The translations under genes and the position numbers were made by a program. Below are positions 34,391 through 47,962 of a DNA stretch of 64,000 nt, piece by piece; position 1 is the first letter of the stretch, and every line of letters starts with the position of its first letter. The notes below the pieces were generated by a model that was not told the origin of the DNA, made no database searches, and saw nothing but the letters and a program-made list of their open reading frames with translations. The DNA comes from Hydractinia symbiolongicarpus (taxonomy: Eukaryota; Cnidaria; Hydrozoa; Anthoathecata; Hydractiniidae), in NCBI RefSeq assembly GCF_029227915.1, contig NC_079881.1, positions 5,644,001 through 5,708,000 on the forward strand. Direction: 5' to 3'.

Positions 34391-35450
34391 CAATACCTCC
34401 CAACATATAGGTAGAAAATTAACTATGTTTTAATCTCACCCTATAGTGATGACTCTTACTACTTAACTTGAGGAACAACACACATTCCACATACGCATAA
34501 TGATACTCAACTGTATTTTCCTGTTAAACAAATCTGTTGACAGTCAATATATGACAGCAGATGATCCGGATGTAGTAAATTCAAGCAATACTACTGTGAC
34601 GTTGCAACTTTGTAATTAAGAGCTGGATTCGATTAGAGGCACGACTGATGAATTTTTTTTGTGTAAGTGATATCCCCTTGAGAATTAAAAAATGGACATT
34701 CGAACGTTATTTCCCGAAACCTGAATTTTAAATGCTCATAATGTTCATATAAATATCATGTTCTGGTAAACTTATTGCATAAACAGATCAAATTCAGCAT
34801 GGTTTAATTAAAATTTATTTTAATGTAACAACACGTTTACAGGAAGCAAATTGATTGGTGCAGAATGTTAAACACGTGACTTTCATCTTTAAAAATGTTA
34901 AGCGCATGATATTACAATTAAAGTCAGGATGTTATCAAATGAAGACTATTTTTATTTCAAAAGCATTATAAGTTTGATAAACAAAGATGGCACCATTGTT
35001 GTCGGAACAATCTAAAAATAAAGTTGGTCGTGTCTACATAATTATTTTCAAAAATCCGGAATGTACTGTAACATTTGTACCATCGGAACCTTTTTTTAAA
35101 TAAATCTATTGAAGTTACGTTTGCATATTTTTCCATTAAATTTCTGTTTTACCCGCTATAGAATCTAAGACCTGGGATATGAAAATTATTTTTCTATTGC
35201 GCAGTAACTAATATTTTTTGAAGATTTTAAGAACTGTTGCAAAATCAAAAAAATAACTTTGCCAATAATCTTTGACAACTGTCATCAGGGCCTTAGCTTG
35301 AAATTAACTAGTGCTTCATTGTTTATATTTTTCTTTCTATTTTTCTTTCTAATTTTCTTTCATTGCTATATACTTGTGTTTATCATTATTTGCATATCTT
35401 ATTAACTAATTACCATGCTATATTAACTATTATTTATACATGTTATAAAT
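34390..35450. other. Intergenic, no gene seen
   Basis: Nothing recognisable. Confidence 0.4.
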
Positions 35451-35454
35451 ATTT

Positions 35455-35655
35455 ATACAGGATAGCCATTTCAGTGTTGGAAACACTGTTATCAATGCGG
35501 GTCCTGTGTTTGGAATGTATACATTAGATTAACACCGCCACTCCTTTCCCAATTTCCCTTACACAGCACTTGCTAAACATGGTCGTGCTGTGGACCGGAC
35601 CACGGAACTTGTGATTACGAAGCGAAATCCATAACCATAAGGCCACACGACACAA
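35455..35655 (-). mobile_element. tRNA-derived SINE family S, full copy
   Basis: The minus strand shows box A TGGCCTTATGG (35635-35645) and a box B-like AGTTCCGTGGTCC about 30 bases on, followed by a body shared with 30795-31035 including GTGTTTCCAACACT. This spacing is that of a tRNA-type pol III promoter. Confidence 0.65.
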
Positions 35656-35659
35656 AGAG

Positions 35660-37210
35660 TTTTACTGTAATTGTTAATAGTAATAATCGAATCTAATAAT
35701 CTCCCTTTTTATGCCTCTATTCTAGACCAGAATAATAATTGAATTTAGTCGTATCTGCTGTAAAAATGCAGGGAGATTTAAAAATAACACGTCGCAAATA
35801 TTAAATTTTTTGCCTTGAAAACTTGTTCGTTTCGGGACCTACAGCTATGCACTGTGACTAATTTAGGTGAAGGTAATTTGCTTATGCAAAATTTATTTGA
35901 AGAACATGCAAGAATGACGGGGGGAGGGGGGGGGAGGTGGAGTTTGGGATATAAAGAAACTACTTTTAGACTGCTTTTTTCGCCTACCCAATATGCTCAA
36001 ACACTTCTCATTTTCGAGGCTACCAACGAGAATACACACCTTTGTTCAGTACAGTTACCTTCTCAACAGCCTTAATTGCGTCGTAATTAGACGATACAAG
36101 ACAGGAAAGTCGTGGGAATTCTCAATGGCTATACGCCACAGTACCGTTTACTGCTTTTTTTATACCAGTCATAATATATTTAGAGCAAAAAAAGGATTTA
36201 ATAATTGACATGCATGTATCTAAGATTTTTTTTAATTTAGCATCCTCCAGATGGAATTCTAAGAAAGTTTTCCATGTGTTTTAAATACATAAAAATTGCT
36301 CCAGGTGGATGTTCAAGGAATGAGAAAATGGAGATTATAATTAGAAAAAATACAAGGGCGCAAAACCTATAAGTTTAAATTGGAATTCGATAAAAGGACC
36401 AATTTCCTAATTCCATAATTTATACAAAACGTACAACGAATAGTCCCAATAAAATTTTTATTGCTAAGCAACCGTACTGTGTTGCACTGTGATTGGTCAC
36501 ATTAGTAACAAAAAACCAACTGTTTCCTTACGTAACCCTATTGAGAATAGTTAAAATCAGAATAATTTCGACACAGTTTGCAAAGTCAAAACTAATTCAC
36601 CATCATTAAAACATATCCATCAAAGCAAATTTCCGGTGCGGTTATTAAAGTATCTCATTTTTTGAAATTCAATGACGATTTTTAAATTCCCGCAATCATC
36701 AAAAAATGCGCCATCATTCCCCTAAAAAGGTCATGCTTAATTCCTCCTTAAAATAATTTTTGAGTCATACAGGATAATAAATATGAAAAGCTTCTGTGGA
36801 TTCTATCATTGATTGTATTACCTCGTTTTAGTGGTGTGTTAACGAAGTTCCTCCTTACAGTTATGACACCGTGGTAGACCTTATAAACGGAGTTGATTTT
36901 ATGACTTTCGGATAGCTTCTGTGGCAGCACGTTTGTGATTTTTTAAAAATTCTGTAAGGATACTTGTATCTGCGTAAAGCATTGTAAACGTTTTAATGTA
37001 AGAATGTTTGTGTTAGTCTTCTGGTACTATTTAAAGTGTTTGTACTATAGAAAAACTTCAAAAAAGAAACACGTATGAGGAGTTTAATTTATATGCATTG
37101 TTCTGAAATCATTTGGTTCAGATGGTAACTTTATAAAAATAAAGTTTTATTAAAAATGACAGCTTCAGTGTAGTAATTTGTCCTGTTAATTTTTCTTTTT
37201 TAGTTGAATA
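35660..37210. other. Intergenic, upstream of the astacin gene
   Basis: No gene. A G-rich run at 35920-35941 could form a quadruplex. Confidence 0.45.
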
Positions 37211-37213
37211 ATA

Positions 37214-40200
37214 ATGTTCTTAAAAATTGTAACCTTGCTTTGTCTGGCTTTAGTCCATGACATTAAATGTTATTCGCAGGGAGCGACTAAATCCGAAGCA
37301 ACAGGTATATTAATTGTTTTTATTTGTTTGTGTTTCCAAATACCTATTCAGTGAGTGACATAAATAAACACTAGAAACTGCTTCACTAGCTAGTTCATCT
37401 TCCTTCATTCTTTCATTTCCTAACTTTCTATCGATTTCTTAATTTTCCGGGTTTTTTATTGTGCAATGATCATCAAACTTAAGTTGCAAATCAGTTGTGC
37501 AAGGATCCTCTTTGAACATTTTGCAACACAGTTTTACAAACAAACGTTCAAAATCCCTAAGGCTGTTAAAACAAGGCCATTACAAAAGAATTGGAAATTA
37601 TTCTTATATTACTTGAGATACTACTTACTACTACTTACTTTTGATACTAAAAATATGATGTGTGACAAATATTGCAATTATAAGAATTCTAAATGCAAAA
37701 TTTATTATGCTTACATATTGTTTGGTTGTCATGGCAAGAAGAAGTTAATTAAAACAACATTTTGTATCAAGGCATAAGCCCATGCGGTAATGCGATTGAA
37801 TTAACGTACCATATGTGCTGTAAAAAATAAGATGACTCAAATGAAACGTTTGCGTCAATCGGTAATTAACAAGCATTAAAATGATTCATCTAAACCTTGC
37901 AAAATGAATAATGTTACTTCTTCTAAAAGGTTTCTTGACACTTTTTCCTCTTTGTGTACTGTTTAAATGATGAAGCGTAGGAAGCAGAAACGAAAAATGG
38001 ATTAATTTGCGATGTCGGAAATGACGGAAATGACAAAAGTGAAGTTGTGTCTCCATATCAGGTCAAGAGGGCGTTTGACAGTAGATATACAATAATTTCT
38101 TTAACTTAAGACGCATGTAATTAAGGCGATGATTAACATCTTTTATTCGAAACCCCCTGATTAAATCAAAAAAAGTCCTGCGTTGGAAGATTCGTTTTTA
38201 ACATATTCGAACCATCCTTCATTCCAACATGATGGCAAATCAACTACGAATCAGTTAAACTTTGGGAGTAAAAAAAGCGTGCCTTGGTATCATGTTGATT
38301 TAGTCTTCGTGTCAAGAATATTTGTCAATGGCTTATCATCTGTCTAGTATTAGCTGACGTCAAATACGGTACAGCCGTTGTTGAAAAATTGCCAGCGTCT
38401 TATGAATTATTTTGAAGTTCTAGACAGTCCTTGTAATCTAGTAAAAAAATGTTTGGTTGCATAAAATTTTCTTTTCCACAGACTTCCAAAGACCGCTCTC
38501 CTCACTCTCCGAAGAAGAAATCAATGACCGGAATGGTAAATTACTTGATAAATTTATTTATAACCCTATTCCTGTCAGTGTTTTGACTGTAAATCTTATG
38601 GAGTTAATTAATTTGTTTGATTTTTTCCTCCTAAAATCTAATTAGCAAAAGTAATCCAAAAAATATCTTAACAATATAGGATCAATTTTTGACCTTGGAT
38701 TAAGCTCTTAAATGGCGAAAGTAGGGTCAAGATTTTGAACTCATTTTAAAATTACATCAAGCCAATTATATATCGTTGCTTGCAATCCACTTGGATATTA
38801 GGAAAATGACATTTTTTATTCTCAAAAACTAATTCAATTATGTTTAATGAGATTAACTGATCATTTAAAAATTGTTATCTGTTGACCCTCCTCATAAAAT
38901 TGATGTCGTCAACAGAACGCCTTGTTTGATGTGAATTTATCAATAGATAAAACTACCACAGACATGTAAATTGACTGTGAAATCCAATCTGCATCAGAAT
39001 TTACATGGGACTCAATATATAAAAATTAACTGGATTTTCAAATATTGTTGACGTACTCTGTTTTGTCAATCTCATTTATACAACTTCGTCAGTTTTATTT
39101 ATTTAAAAAATATTATAGGATACCATGGAAACGAAGCAGTTTTTGATGACAAATCTGATGGAAAACGACAACGCCGTGGGATAGGACGTGATGTAACACT
39201 ATGGCCGAAAGATGGAAATGGAGAACTGCATATTCCCTATACAATAGATCCAAGTAGTAAGTTGTTACTTATATTAACACAACAAGCAAACGTCGATTAA
39301 GTTAGCACCACACTTAAATCATAAGAGTTTTTATGCACAAATAAAATATGAATCAGATGACACATTTGTATATCAACTCAAAGATTAAAAAAAACCCACT
39401 ATACTCTTCATACACAATTCTTAATAAGTTATTATATTTTCAGTTACTAGAAATGCACAATACCATACAAGAATTCTCGGCTTCATCAAACAAATGAATT
39501 CGTTTATCAAATGCAACTCGGACGTATGGAGACCAAGAACAAACGAACAATCTTATGTCAACTTTCAGATACACGCTGGGTAAGTTTATTGTTTTATATC
39601 ATTTACGTGTCATTACCCCCTGACTGTATTTAATCATGATTCCAGCTAGATATATGTAGGGCATTTGCTTGTTGGTGGTAATAGTTGATTTGAGGTCATT
39701 TAGTCTAAATAGAGTCATAACACCATATTTACAGCGAGATATATAGGATACCTATCGATTTGATTTTAATAACGTTCTTTCCAAATAGGTATAGACCACA
39801 AATTTTATAATTTTTATGTTTTTACTAAGGATGCTGTGAAAAGCCTTATTCTCTTTACAAAACATAAGTGCTATTTTTTATATAGGTGTTGCACTATGAA
39901 CATAGATTTATAAAAAGGAAACATTTTTTTTCTGATTAAATTATACTTGTCCTGGAGAATTAGGCAAATTTAAGTAAAAAGATTAAAAAAATTCAAAGAA
40001 TAGCAAAAATCTGTACTACAATATTCCAAAGTATCACCCACTTGAATGTAATAACAAGTACAATATTGCAGCATCACTGCCAAAAATGCTTTAATTATCG
40101 GAGGTAGAATCACGAATGAATACAAAAAAATAGAACTAACATTGCATTTAAGTATTTCATTAAAATTTAGGTGTTCAAGCTGGGTTGGATTAGTTCACCA

Positions 40201-43200
40201 GTCTGTCCAACCACAATATCTTCGTCTGTCCGATGGTTGTATAATGTTCAACAACGGTACGTAACTTAAGAGTTAAAATTTACAGTGTAAAAAAATACAA
40301 ACCTTACCTGAGGAGACCTAATCTGGCAAATATTTTGGAATGTATAACTAAATTCTTAAATAATTTTTGATCATGGCAATACATAATCAGTCTACTGATA
40401 CTTCAAAAAACTTGTAACATGATCCATCAAAATAAACCAATGATAACAAAGACTAACAAACATCTTTGCTTCATCTCTCTTCGACAAAATGTCATTTTTC
40501 TTTTTAGGCAGTGTTCTTCATGAAATGATGCATGCCATGGGTTTTTATCACGAACATGCTAGAGAGGATCGTGATCGATATATTCGTGTCAATACAAATA
40601 ACATTCGTGATGGTGAGTTCAAAGAATAGATATTCCTCACAGTTTAACGAAGCAGCCGAAGTAATACAGTTTAACCTGTTACCACGGCAAGTCGAGTATC
40701 GAGAAAGCAAAACTGTATGATTTCGATGTCCCATTAAATCTAATATCACACATCTCCAGCAATTTTCAAAGTTGAAATATTTTGCATTTCGTTATCCTTT
40801 GTCTTAATGCGCAAATTTAAGTCTTTTTATCCGTTTTCTTCGCCTTATCGGAGCGTGTAAATTCTTTTTTTGGCTATCAAAGTGTGTTTTAACGAATATA
40901 ATAAACGGTAGAGAGATGAAAATATAAACTCTGAATAAACTTTGCTTTAACACCACGCGCAAATATAAATCATTATTTGTACCATTGTAATTAACACATC
41001 TGTCGTCTAACAGTAAGAATGACTTAATAAAAGCATTCTCCTTGTCCTTTTTTTGACAATAGATTTATTTCCTCTTCATTTCTTCTGACTGAGTGTATTA
41101 TTACTAACTTTTTACCTTGTTTATTTAGGTGCATTAGATAATTTTGCAAAACTTGGTACTAATAGTCTTGGATCGGTATGTCTAATCTTAAAATTTCTAC
41201 ACTTGCCTTTTCCTTTTTTCTTTCTGCGACTGTGTTTAAGAAAATACAAGTCATTTTGAATAAAATTATCATGGTTTTTGTTTAGCCTTATGATTACGGC
41301 TCAGTAATGCATTATGGTGAATTTACTTTTACAAAAAATAATCTGCCGACGTTAACAAAACTGGATACAAGTGATACACAAAGGATTGGTCAACGTGATG
41401 GGCTGTCTGAGCAAGATAAATTGCAAATAAATTTATTGTATAAATGTAATAATGACGAAGTACTGAAAACCACAACATCAACGACAACAAAACGTCCTAC
41501 AACTACCACGACAACAACAACTCCAACAACAACAATGACAACAACGACAACAACAAAAAGTCCTACAACTACCATGACAACAACAACTCCAACTACCACG
41601 ACAACAACAACTCCAACAACGACAACAACAAAAAGTCCTACAACTACCACGACAACAACAACAACAACTCCAACAACGACAACAAAACGTCCTACAACTA
41701 CCACGACAACAACAACTCCGACAACAACGACAACAACGACAACGACAACTCCAACTCCAACGACAACAAAACGTCCTACAACTACCACGACAACAACAAC
41801 TCCAACAACAACTCCAACAACAACAACTCCAACAACAACATCAACGACAACAAAACTTCCTACAACTACCACGACAACAACAACTCCAACAACGACAACA
41901 AAAACTCCTACAACTACCACAACATCCACAACTCCAACAACGACAACAACGACAACTCCAACAACCACTCCAACAACAACAACAACAACGACAACTCCAA
42001 CAATAACAACAACGACAACGACAACTCTAACGACAACAAGAACTCCAACAACGACGGCAAAAAGTCCTACAGCTACCACGACAACAACAACTCCAACAAC
42101 GACAACAACAACTCCAACTACCACGACAACAACAACTCCAACAACAACGACAACGACAACTCCAACGACAAAAAAACGTCCTACAGCTACCACGACAACA
42201 ACAACTCCAGCAACGACAACAACAAAAAGTCCTACAACTACCACGACAACAACAACTCCAACAACAACAACAACAACAAAACGTCGCACAAGTACCACAA
42301 CATCCACAACTCCAACAATAACGACAACAAAAAGTCCTGCAACTATCACCACTTCAACAACAACGAAAATAACGACAGTAAAAAGTCCTGCAATTACAAC
42401 TACAACTGTAGTTCCTGTCAAAACTGAAAAGATCCCGTTTATTCAGTGTAAGCTATAACTTCTCTCGAAATCGTTTGCTTGTTGCATCCTTTCTTTATCA
42501 CATGTCTTATTTTGTGTGCAAAAGGAGGATAAACCCGTTCCTTATTACGAAATGAATTTAGTTTTCTTTTTATGGTGTAGGTCGAGGAAATATTATTGCT
42601 GACGCAGTATGTGAGAAAAACGGACCAGGTCTGATGGCTTTTCCAACTGACAATGGTTATTTTATCAACTGTGTTGGAAAAATGGCTTGGTCGTGTCAAA
42701 TGTGTCCAGGAGGAACCGTGTTTAGTAACAAATGTGAAAGATGCGTCGATGTATTTGATGGTAAGTATCACTTAATATTTGCTTGATAGCATTTGATATT
42801 TCAATCCAGGACAAAAAAGTCAATAATCAAAATAATATTTTATTCAACATTTTTAAATTGCCAACTTCAACATTATATTCTCGCTTGTTCAAACTTAATC
42901 TAAAATTTATTTACAATATATTCAGTTGATTGCCCGGTTGTTCCTAAATCTACCACCACCACCACCAAAACATCAACGACTACAACTTCGACAACAACAA
43001 CAACGACAAAATCACCACCAGTTTGTAAGTATATCCTTCAATTCTACCTACTCAGGGACGTGTAAAATTATATAGCATTTTACTCCAGAAAAAAATCCTT
43101 TTACTTACAGAATTTGCACTTTTCACAAGCTAGTATACTAAATACTCAAATGCGCTATTTTGCCTTCCAGGTCCAACAAATCTATGCAAAGCTGACAGCA

Positions 43201-43343
43201 AAGTGAGAACGGCGAATCCAAACAACAGTCACCAATTTATTATTTGCTTATCTGGCATATCCTTTGGATGTCAAATGTGTCCACACAATTTAGTCTTTAA
43301 CGATAGGATTGGTGTGTGCGATTTCTCAAGTAACGTTTTGTAA
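37214..43343 (+). CDS. Secreted astacin metalloprotease with mucin-like linker and two chitin-binding modules
   Basis: Eleven exons: 37214-37304, 38482-38535, 39119-39256, 39444-39579, 40171-40256, 40508-40612, 41129-41175, 41286-42447, 42581-42760, 42926-43024, 43171-43343. All phases agree, giving 756 residues. A signal peptide (1-19) and a short propeptide end at a furin-type KRQRR (64-68). The M12A catalytic domain follows, with zinc motif [12 protein letters not shown] (H173, E174, H177, H183), Met-turn SVMHYG with Tyr229, and the four astacin cysteines. A Thr-rich, probably O-glycosylated segment spans about 281-600. Then come two six-cysteine-like modules (607-666, 700-756) of the peritrophin/CBM14 type ([19 protein letters not shown]), split by a second Thr-rich linker. 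It should be a secreted protease held on chitin or mucus-like matrix. Astacins act in development, digestion, matrix turnover and venom; which applies here is not shown. Confidence 0.9.
41470..42400 (+). repeat. Thr-codon low-complexity repeat (ACA/ACG/ACT)n
   Basis: Imperfect array of Thr codons broken by KSPT, KRPT and TPT units inside astacin exon 8. The open frame on the other strand is only its complement. Confidence 0.95.
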
Positions 43344-43344
43344 A

Positions 43345-44410
43345 AAATGTCTATTGGGCGGCTTGCAAGTAATTTAGACATCTACAGTGTTGTGAAAACG
43401 CACTGTGGTACACCCACAATAATAACCTGAAGTTTCTTATTGAGGTTTCGAATTCTGGTTACCTACTTTTTTTCTATGAAATTCAATCAACACTTCTTTT
43501 CCACATAGTTTTTTCTCCTGTTTATCGTTTTGGCATTCCTGTTCGACGGGTAATTTTGTCTTCTTATTCAAAAGCTTCATAATCCGTCTTTTAATGATTA
43601 ATTGTTGTTTTCACAAGAAGGATATGTTACTTTGTATATAGTTTATTTTTGGTTTTGTTTTTTTATTATTTGAAGAAATATATTTATTTATAAGACACTT
43701 TTTATTTTTTTACTTCTTTGGATTCCTTAAAAAGTTATAAAATATTAACTTTTCTGTTTAATTTAGCCTAACTTTTTACAGCCTACAGTCATACAATCGC
43801 CGCTTTGTTTACCATTCTGCAAATTAAGGGACTGTGTTCTCAAGGCATTTACCGAGAGGAAATAGTGATGGGCGTAAATAGCTGAGTTAAGTTGGATCAC
43901 TTGGATCTTATAATACGTAAAAAACACGTATAATACGTGAAAAACACGTATAATACGTGTTTTTTCTAAAAAATCTAGCTAGAATGGCATCTAGTTATTT
44001 ATTGTTGAGACCTGTTAACGCAATTGGCAAATATTAACAATTAACTTTCTCAAATTTTAGTTTCTTAAACATTGTTTGTGCCAGAAATTTTCAATTCTTA
44101 TGCCGCTAAAGTTAAGTGTTCTCAGCCTCCAACAGTGATAGTAGCACAAATTTTGCGTGTTCGTGTAAGTACAGTGGTAGAACAACAGTGGTAGAATATG
44201 AGCACCCGGCTCTTATATATTATTCAGTAGGTGAAACAATATCTCTGGAGGAAGATATAACTTAGACCGAGCGGGATTTAAACCAGCGACCATCTGGATT
44301 GCGCGCCACTGTTCTGCAAACTGAATTATAAATCAATAAATAATTGGACGTAAAAAAGGTCTTAAAGGGTCAAGCCAAACAAACAACTTTCATAATGGCT
44401 GTCCTCCATC
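43345..44410. other. Intergenic after the astacin gene
   Basis: No gene. 43917-43965 holds short ACACGTATAATACGTG(T) palindromes. Confidence 0.5.
43917..43965. repeat. CACGTATAATACGTG tandem palindrome
   Basis: AAAACACGTATAATACGTG is repeated and ends in TTTTTT, so the last unit is a 12-base-arm inverted repeat. Confidence 0.85.
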
Positions 44411-44412
44411 TA

Positions 44413-44947
44413 CAGTCGACGCTCAACATATGGAACTCTCAGAAGACTGACCAAAAAGTTTAAGATATTGAAAGTGCAAGATAAAGGATAGTCGAGATAT
44501 CGAGCGTCGAAGGCCTTTAAAGTTAGAGATAGCGTAATACCCGTACCTTTTTATGAAAGTTTACGTTTTTATTAGGTTTTTTAGCTGAAAACGAGGAACA
44601 GAAAAAAAGACAGAATATATGGATAATAATATGTATGTGTTTCTAAATTTATAACATTACATTTCTCAGCCAACGTTCTCACCTTCATAGCCATTTTTGA
44701 CATAAAGAGGATTTCAAGAATCGCTAATTGTGAACATTGCAAAGATTGTAAAGTCTGTTTTATGTATCACCGAATTTTATATAATTGAATGTTTTTGTTC
44801 GAAATATAGGGGAAAAGATCGAGCTAACTTGAGAAGACGGAGTCGAAGATATGGAACCAACAGATTGCAATGGCTGAGGATACGGGAAAAAGTTGGAGAC
44901 AACAAAAGTTCGAAAAAACGGGTATTCAAGATATTGAGCTTCGATTG
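44413..44947. mobile_element. pogo/Tigger-like MITE, 535 bp
   Basis: It starts CAGTCGACGCTCAACATATG and, read from the other end on the minus strand, CAATCGAAGCTCAATATCTT, so the terminal inverted repeats agree at about 19 of 24 positions. Both ends are flanked by TA, the target duplication of Tc1/mariner/pogo elements. Subterminal CGAGATATCGAGCGTCGA repeats the terminus internally. No transposase frame; the 84-codon frame at 44730-44984 is incidental. Confidence 0.65.
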
Positions 44948-44989
44948 TATTCACAAAATAAATATGTTGGTTAAAGAATGCTGATTAGT

Positions 44990-47960
44990 TACTTTATAAT
45001 AGTCTTCTCCGTGATTGTTTTATTATCTGCACGTTGTTAAATTAAATTCATTAAGTCGCGACTGGATCTTTGAAAAAAATCAGCTAACAACAACCTCGTC
45101 CCCAGGGCATCATGTATTTTTTGTGACATCTGGAAGGCGATACGAACATGGTAATGGCGGAGGCTGATGCGATATGAAACCTGATTGGCGTGGATGTGTG
45201 ACATAATTATTACCTCACAAAAAACGTTCAGCGAGGCGTCGGAGCGGCGAGTCAGGGTCGAACAGAAAAGCTGTTTGTAATAATATTGCAGAAGAGCTGT
45301 AGCATGTTTTTTTCCAAAGTAAAATGTAGCTAGCTAAGACACTTACCTAGCAAACTATCAAGATGAGACTAAATGGAACTTGTAGAGTTCTATTTAGTCT
45401 CATCTTGTAATAGAACTTGCTTCCAAGTGCTGAGGTTTAATTTGCAGCTTTATGCAGAGAATGACATTAGAAAAAATTACTAGTTGAGAGACCTAATCTC
45501 GCCCATGTCTTTTATACACAAAATAATTTTTGACAAAAAGTCGAAAATTTTTTATACAAAATATGTATCACATGTTTTAATGTATTTATATCTGCTTGTG
45601 GTTAGCAAGCATGTTTTATTACTTTATATGTTTGGTTGCCATAAAAAATATAAAAAGCCAGTTGGTTAACCGTCAGAGCCATTTTATCATTAAAGGCACA
45701 TTCATCCTGCTTAATTTAAGAATTTTAAAAGTGCAATAACTTCATTAAAAAAATAAAGTTATTGACTTGAAACATAAAATAAGACATAAAAGTAATTTTA
45801 TATTAGGCATAAAAATATTACACAGGTATTTTAAGGAAGAGTAAAAACCTATAAATTTTAAGCATGTAATGAAAAATAAAAAACGATTTTTGGTAAAATG
45901 ATTCTTGCTTGGTATTTGGACACGCTTTAAAGAAATCTTAGACAAATTGATCACAATCATATTTTAAGTCGCTCTTTGATTGTGCACTCAACCTGGCATC
46001 TGGTTCAATCCAGGATCCACTAACAATAGTGGTAGAAATTGAACAGCTCACCACTGTGATAGATCATTTTAAGACTCTTAATTTTAATTACAAGGCAGTA
46101 AGCATCAAGAAATCACAAAATAAGTCTAAAACGAGTAGTATAGCGTTCTTTTCGTTTGTGAGAGCATAATAATTTTGAGTAAGATACAGGTTCAGATATT
46201 GTAACCTTACAAATAGGTCAGATAAAATTCACCTAAGTTTGTGCCAGTCAATTATGTCACTAAACAAAAACTTTGCTGCTGGTACGGTTGTTTGCCAATA
46301 CTTTTTAAACTATAAAATTCATGATTTATTTGACAAATTAAATTCCGTCAGTCATTTGGTGGATTTTTGGGAATGTCAAGGCCACAAAATGTAAAAGCAA
46401 AGATGAGAAGTCTCCTAAAGTAAATACCTTTTTGAGGCCATTTTTTCACCAACATAAAAGATTTCCTCCAGCTTTTTGGACTCTATAGCAGTTGTTAAAT
46501 GTAACTGCAAGCAGTGAGTTCACAATACGCCAATTTACAGTTTCAGTTAACCACTGTTTAAAAAAAATCATTCCTTTGTTACAAAGCTTTTATTTAGAAT
46601 TGAAAAAAGAAAGAAAACTGTTATGATGAATTAAAAAAATATTTTTTATATAAAGAATTAGCCAAGATACTAAACCGTCTTTACTTTCTAAGGGGCAACT
46701 TTGAGGTTCATTCAACAAAATCTTGAAAATTTTTGAGTTTGAAAATGTTTGAGTTTGAGCCTTAATGAAGTTGGTTACATAAATTTTAAATATCTATTTA
46801 CTAATAGCCGTATTTTTCTGCCTGTTTAAAAGGGATACGGATATTCGTGTTATATTTCCGCATTTTTTTTTTTAGAAAACTGGGCGTTGTTTAATTAAAA
46901 ACCTCATTATTTGTTAAAAAAAATTATAAAAAAATTTAATTATGTAAATTTATTAATTTCATCATAATAAATAAACTTAGTGATTAAAATAAATGCATTA
47001 TTATTTTAATACGCCATTTCTAACATGTGAAAATTATAAAAGGGTGATCCAGCTCCTTGAAGAAGAATTAATGTAAATAGTGGAATTTAATCTCTTGAAA
47101 AAAAATTACAAAAGATTTGGAATCAGAAAGTATAGAGATTTTAAAGAACGAAAAATCGTGATGAATTTGCGGACACTATTTCTAAAACTATTTAAAGGAG
47201 ATACGAAGTTTCGCTAATATCTAAAGAAAACCATCTTAATTTGCCAGACAATTTGCAATACAACAAACAACGCCTTTTAAAATTGGATGATAATTTGGAA
47301 GAATTATTTTAACGAAAACCGAATAAAAAAGATTTAAAAAATGTGAAAATCACCCAACTCAATTTATCACATAGCAAACTTTAGTGGACAGGTCCTAAGT
47401 CTCTCTCTAATATAAATTATTCAATTGGCCTAGAAATATCAGCAAAATATTGGTAAATATATGTTTGTACGAATATGTGACACAGCTGTTGAAATGCAAA
47501 CGGACTGGTACTGTTAGAAAGTCTATGAGTATCAAGCGAACGCGGTCGTTTATCGAGAACTACATAGGCTTAGGTAATTTAACATGGTGTACCTGGAGAA
47601 TGTCTTCATACAAACAGATGCTCATCCATTAAACTTAGTGCCTGTATAGAAAATTGCGTTTAAAGATGTGCAAAAAACAAAATAATACTGTTATTGGAGT
47701 CAAAAGTGACGACATTGTGCTGGATTGATATTTTCATATACTTTCTTCAAAACTTTATTCCTTAGATCCACATCTCTGCTTATCAACATGACTACAAGTT
47801 AACGAAGAGATGTGTAATAAGTAGCTATACAACCGATGAAATATATTTCAACACTGTTACATAGATGTCAGCATTTTCTTTAAAAAATAAATAAATAACT
47901 GTTTAATGTGTGCTTCACAAATCACGTAAATAATTCCTTGGGCCATTCAAGTACCAATTG
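44990..47960. other. Intergenic, no gene seen
   Basis: Contains the 45359-45407 hairpin. Nothing else can be supported. Confidence 0.45.
45359..45407. repeat. 22-bp-arm hairpin
   Basis: CAAGATGAGACTAAAT, one G.T position, GAACT, a 5-base loop, AGTTC and ATTTAGTCTCATCTTG. Looks like a foldback insertion or recent inverted duplication. Confidence 0.9.
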
Positions 47961-47962
47961 AA

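Noticed and set aside
35920-35941. G-run as a regulatory quadruplex
   Set aside because: The run is real, but there is no gene or promoter near enough to give it a role.
37466-37777. 103-codon frame with FGCHGKKK resembling the FGC core of the peptide family
   Set aside because: It lies in astacin intron 1, lacks the RRC arginine cluster, a signal exon and the splice layout. The likeness is four residues.
41390-42421. 343-codon minus-strand Val/Gly-rich frame
   Set aside because: It is the exact complement of the Thr-rich part of the astacin exon 8.
45484-45669. 61-codon frame ending FGCHKKYKK
   Set aside because: Same short likeness to the LFGC core, but no first cysteine loop, no signal exon and no paralogue support.
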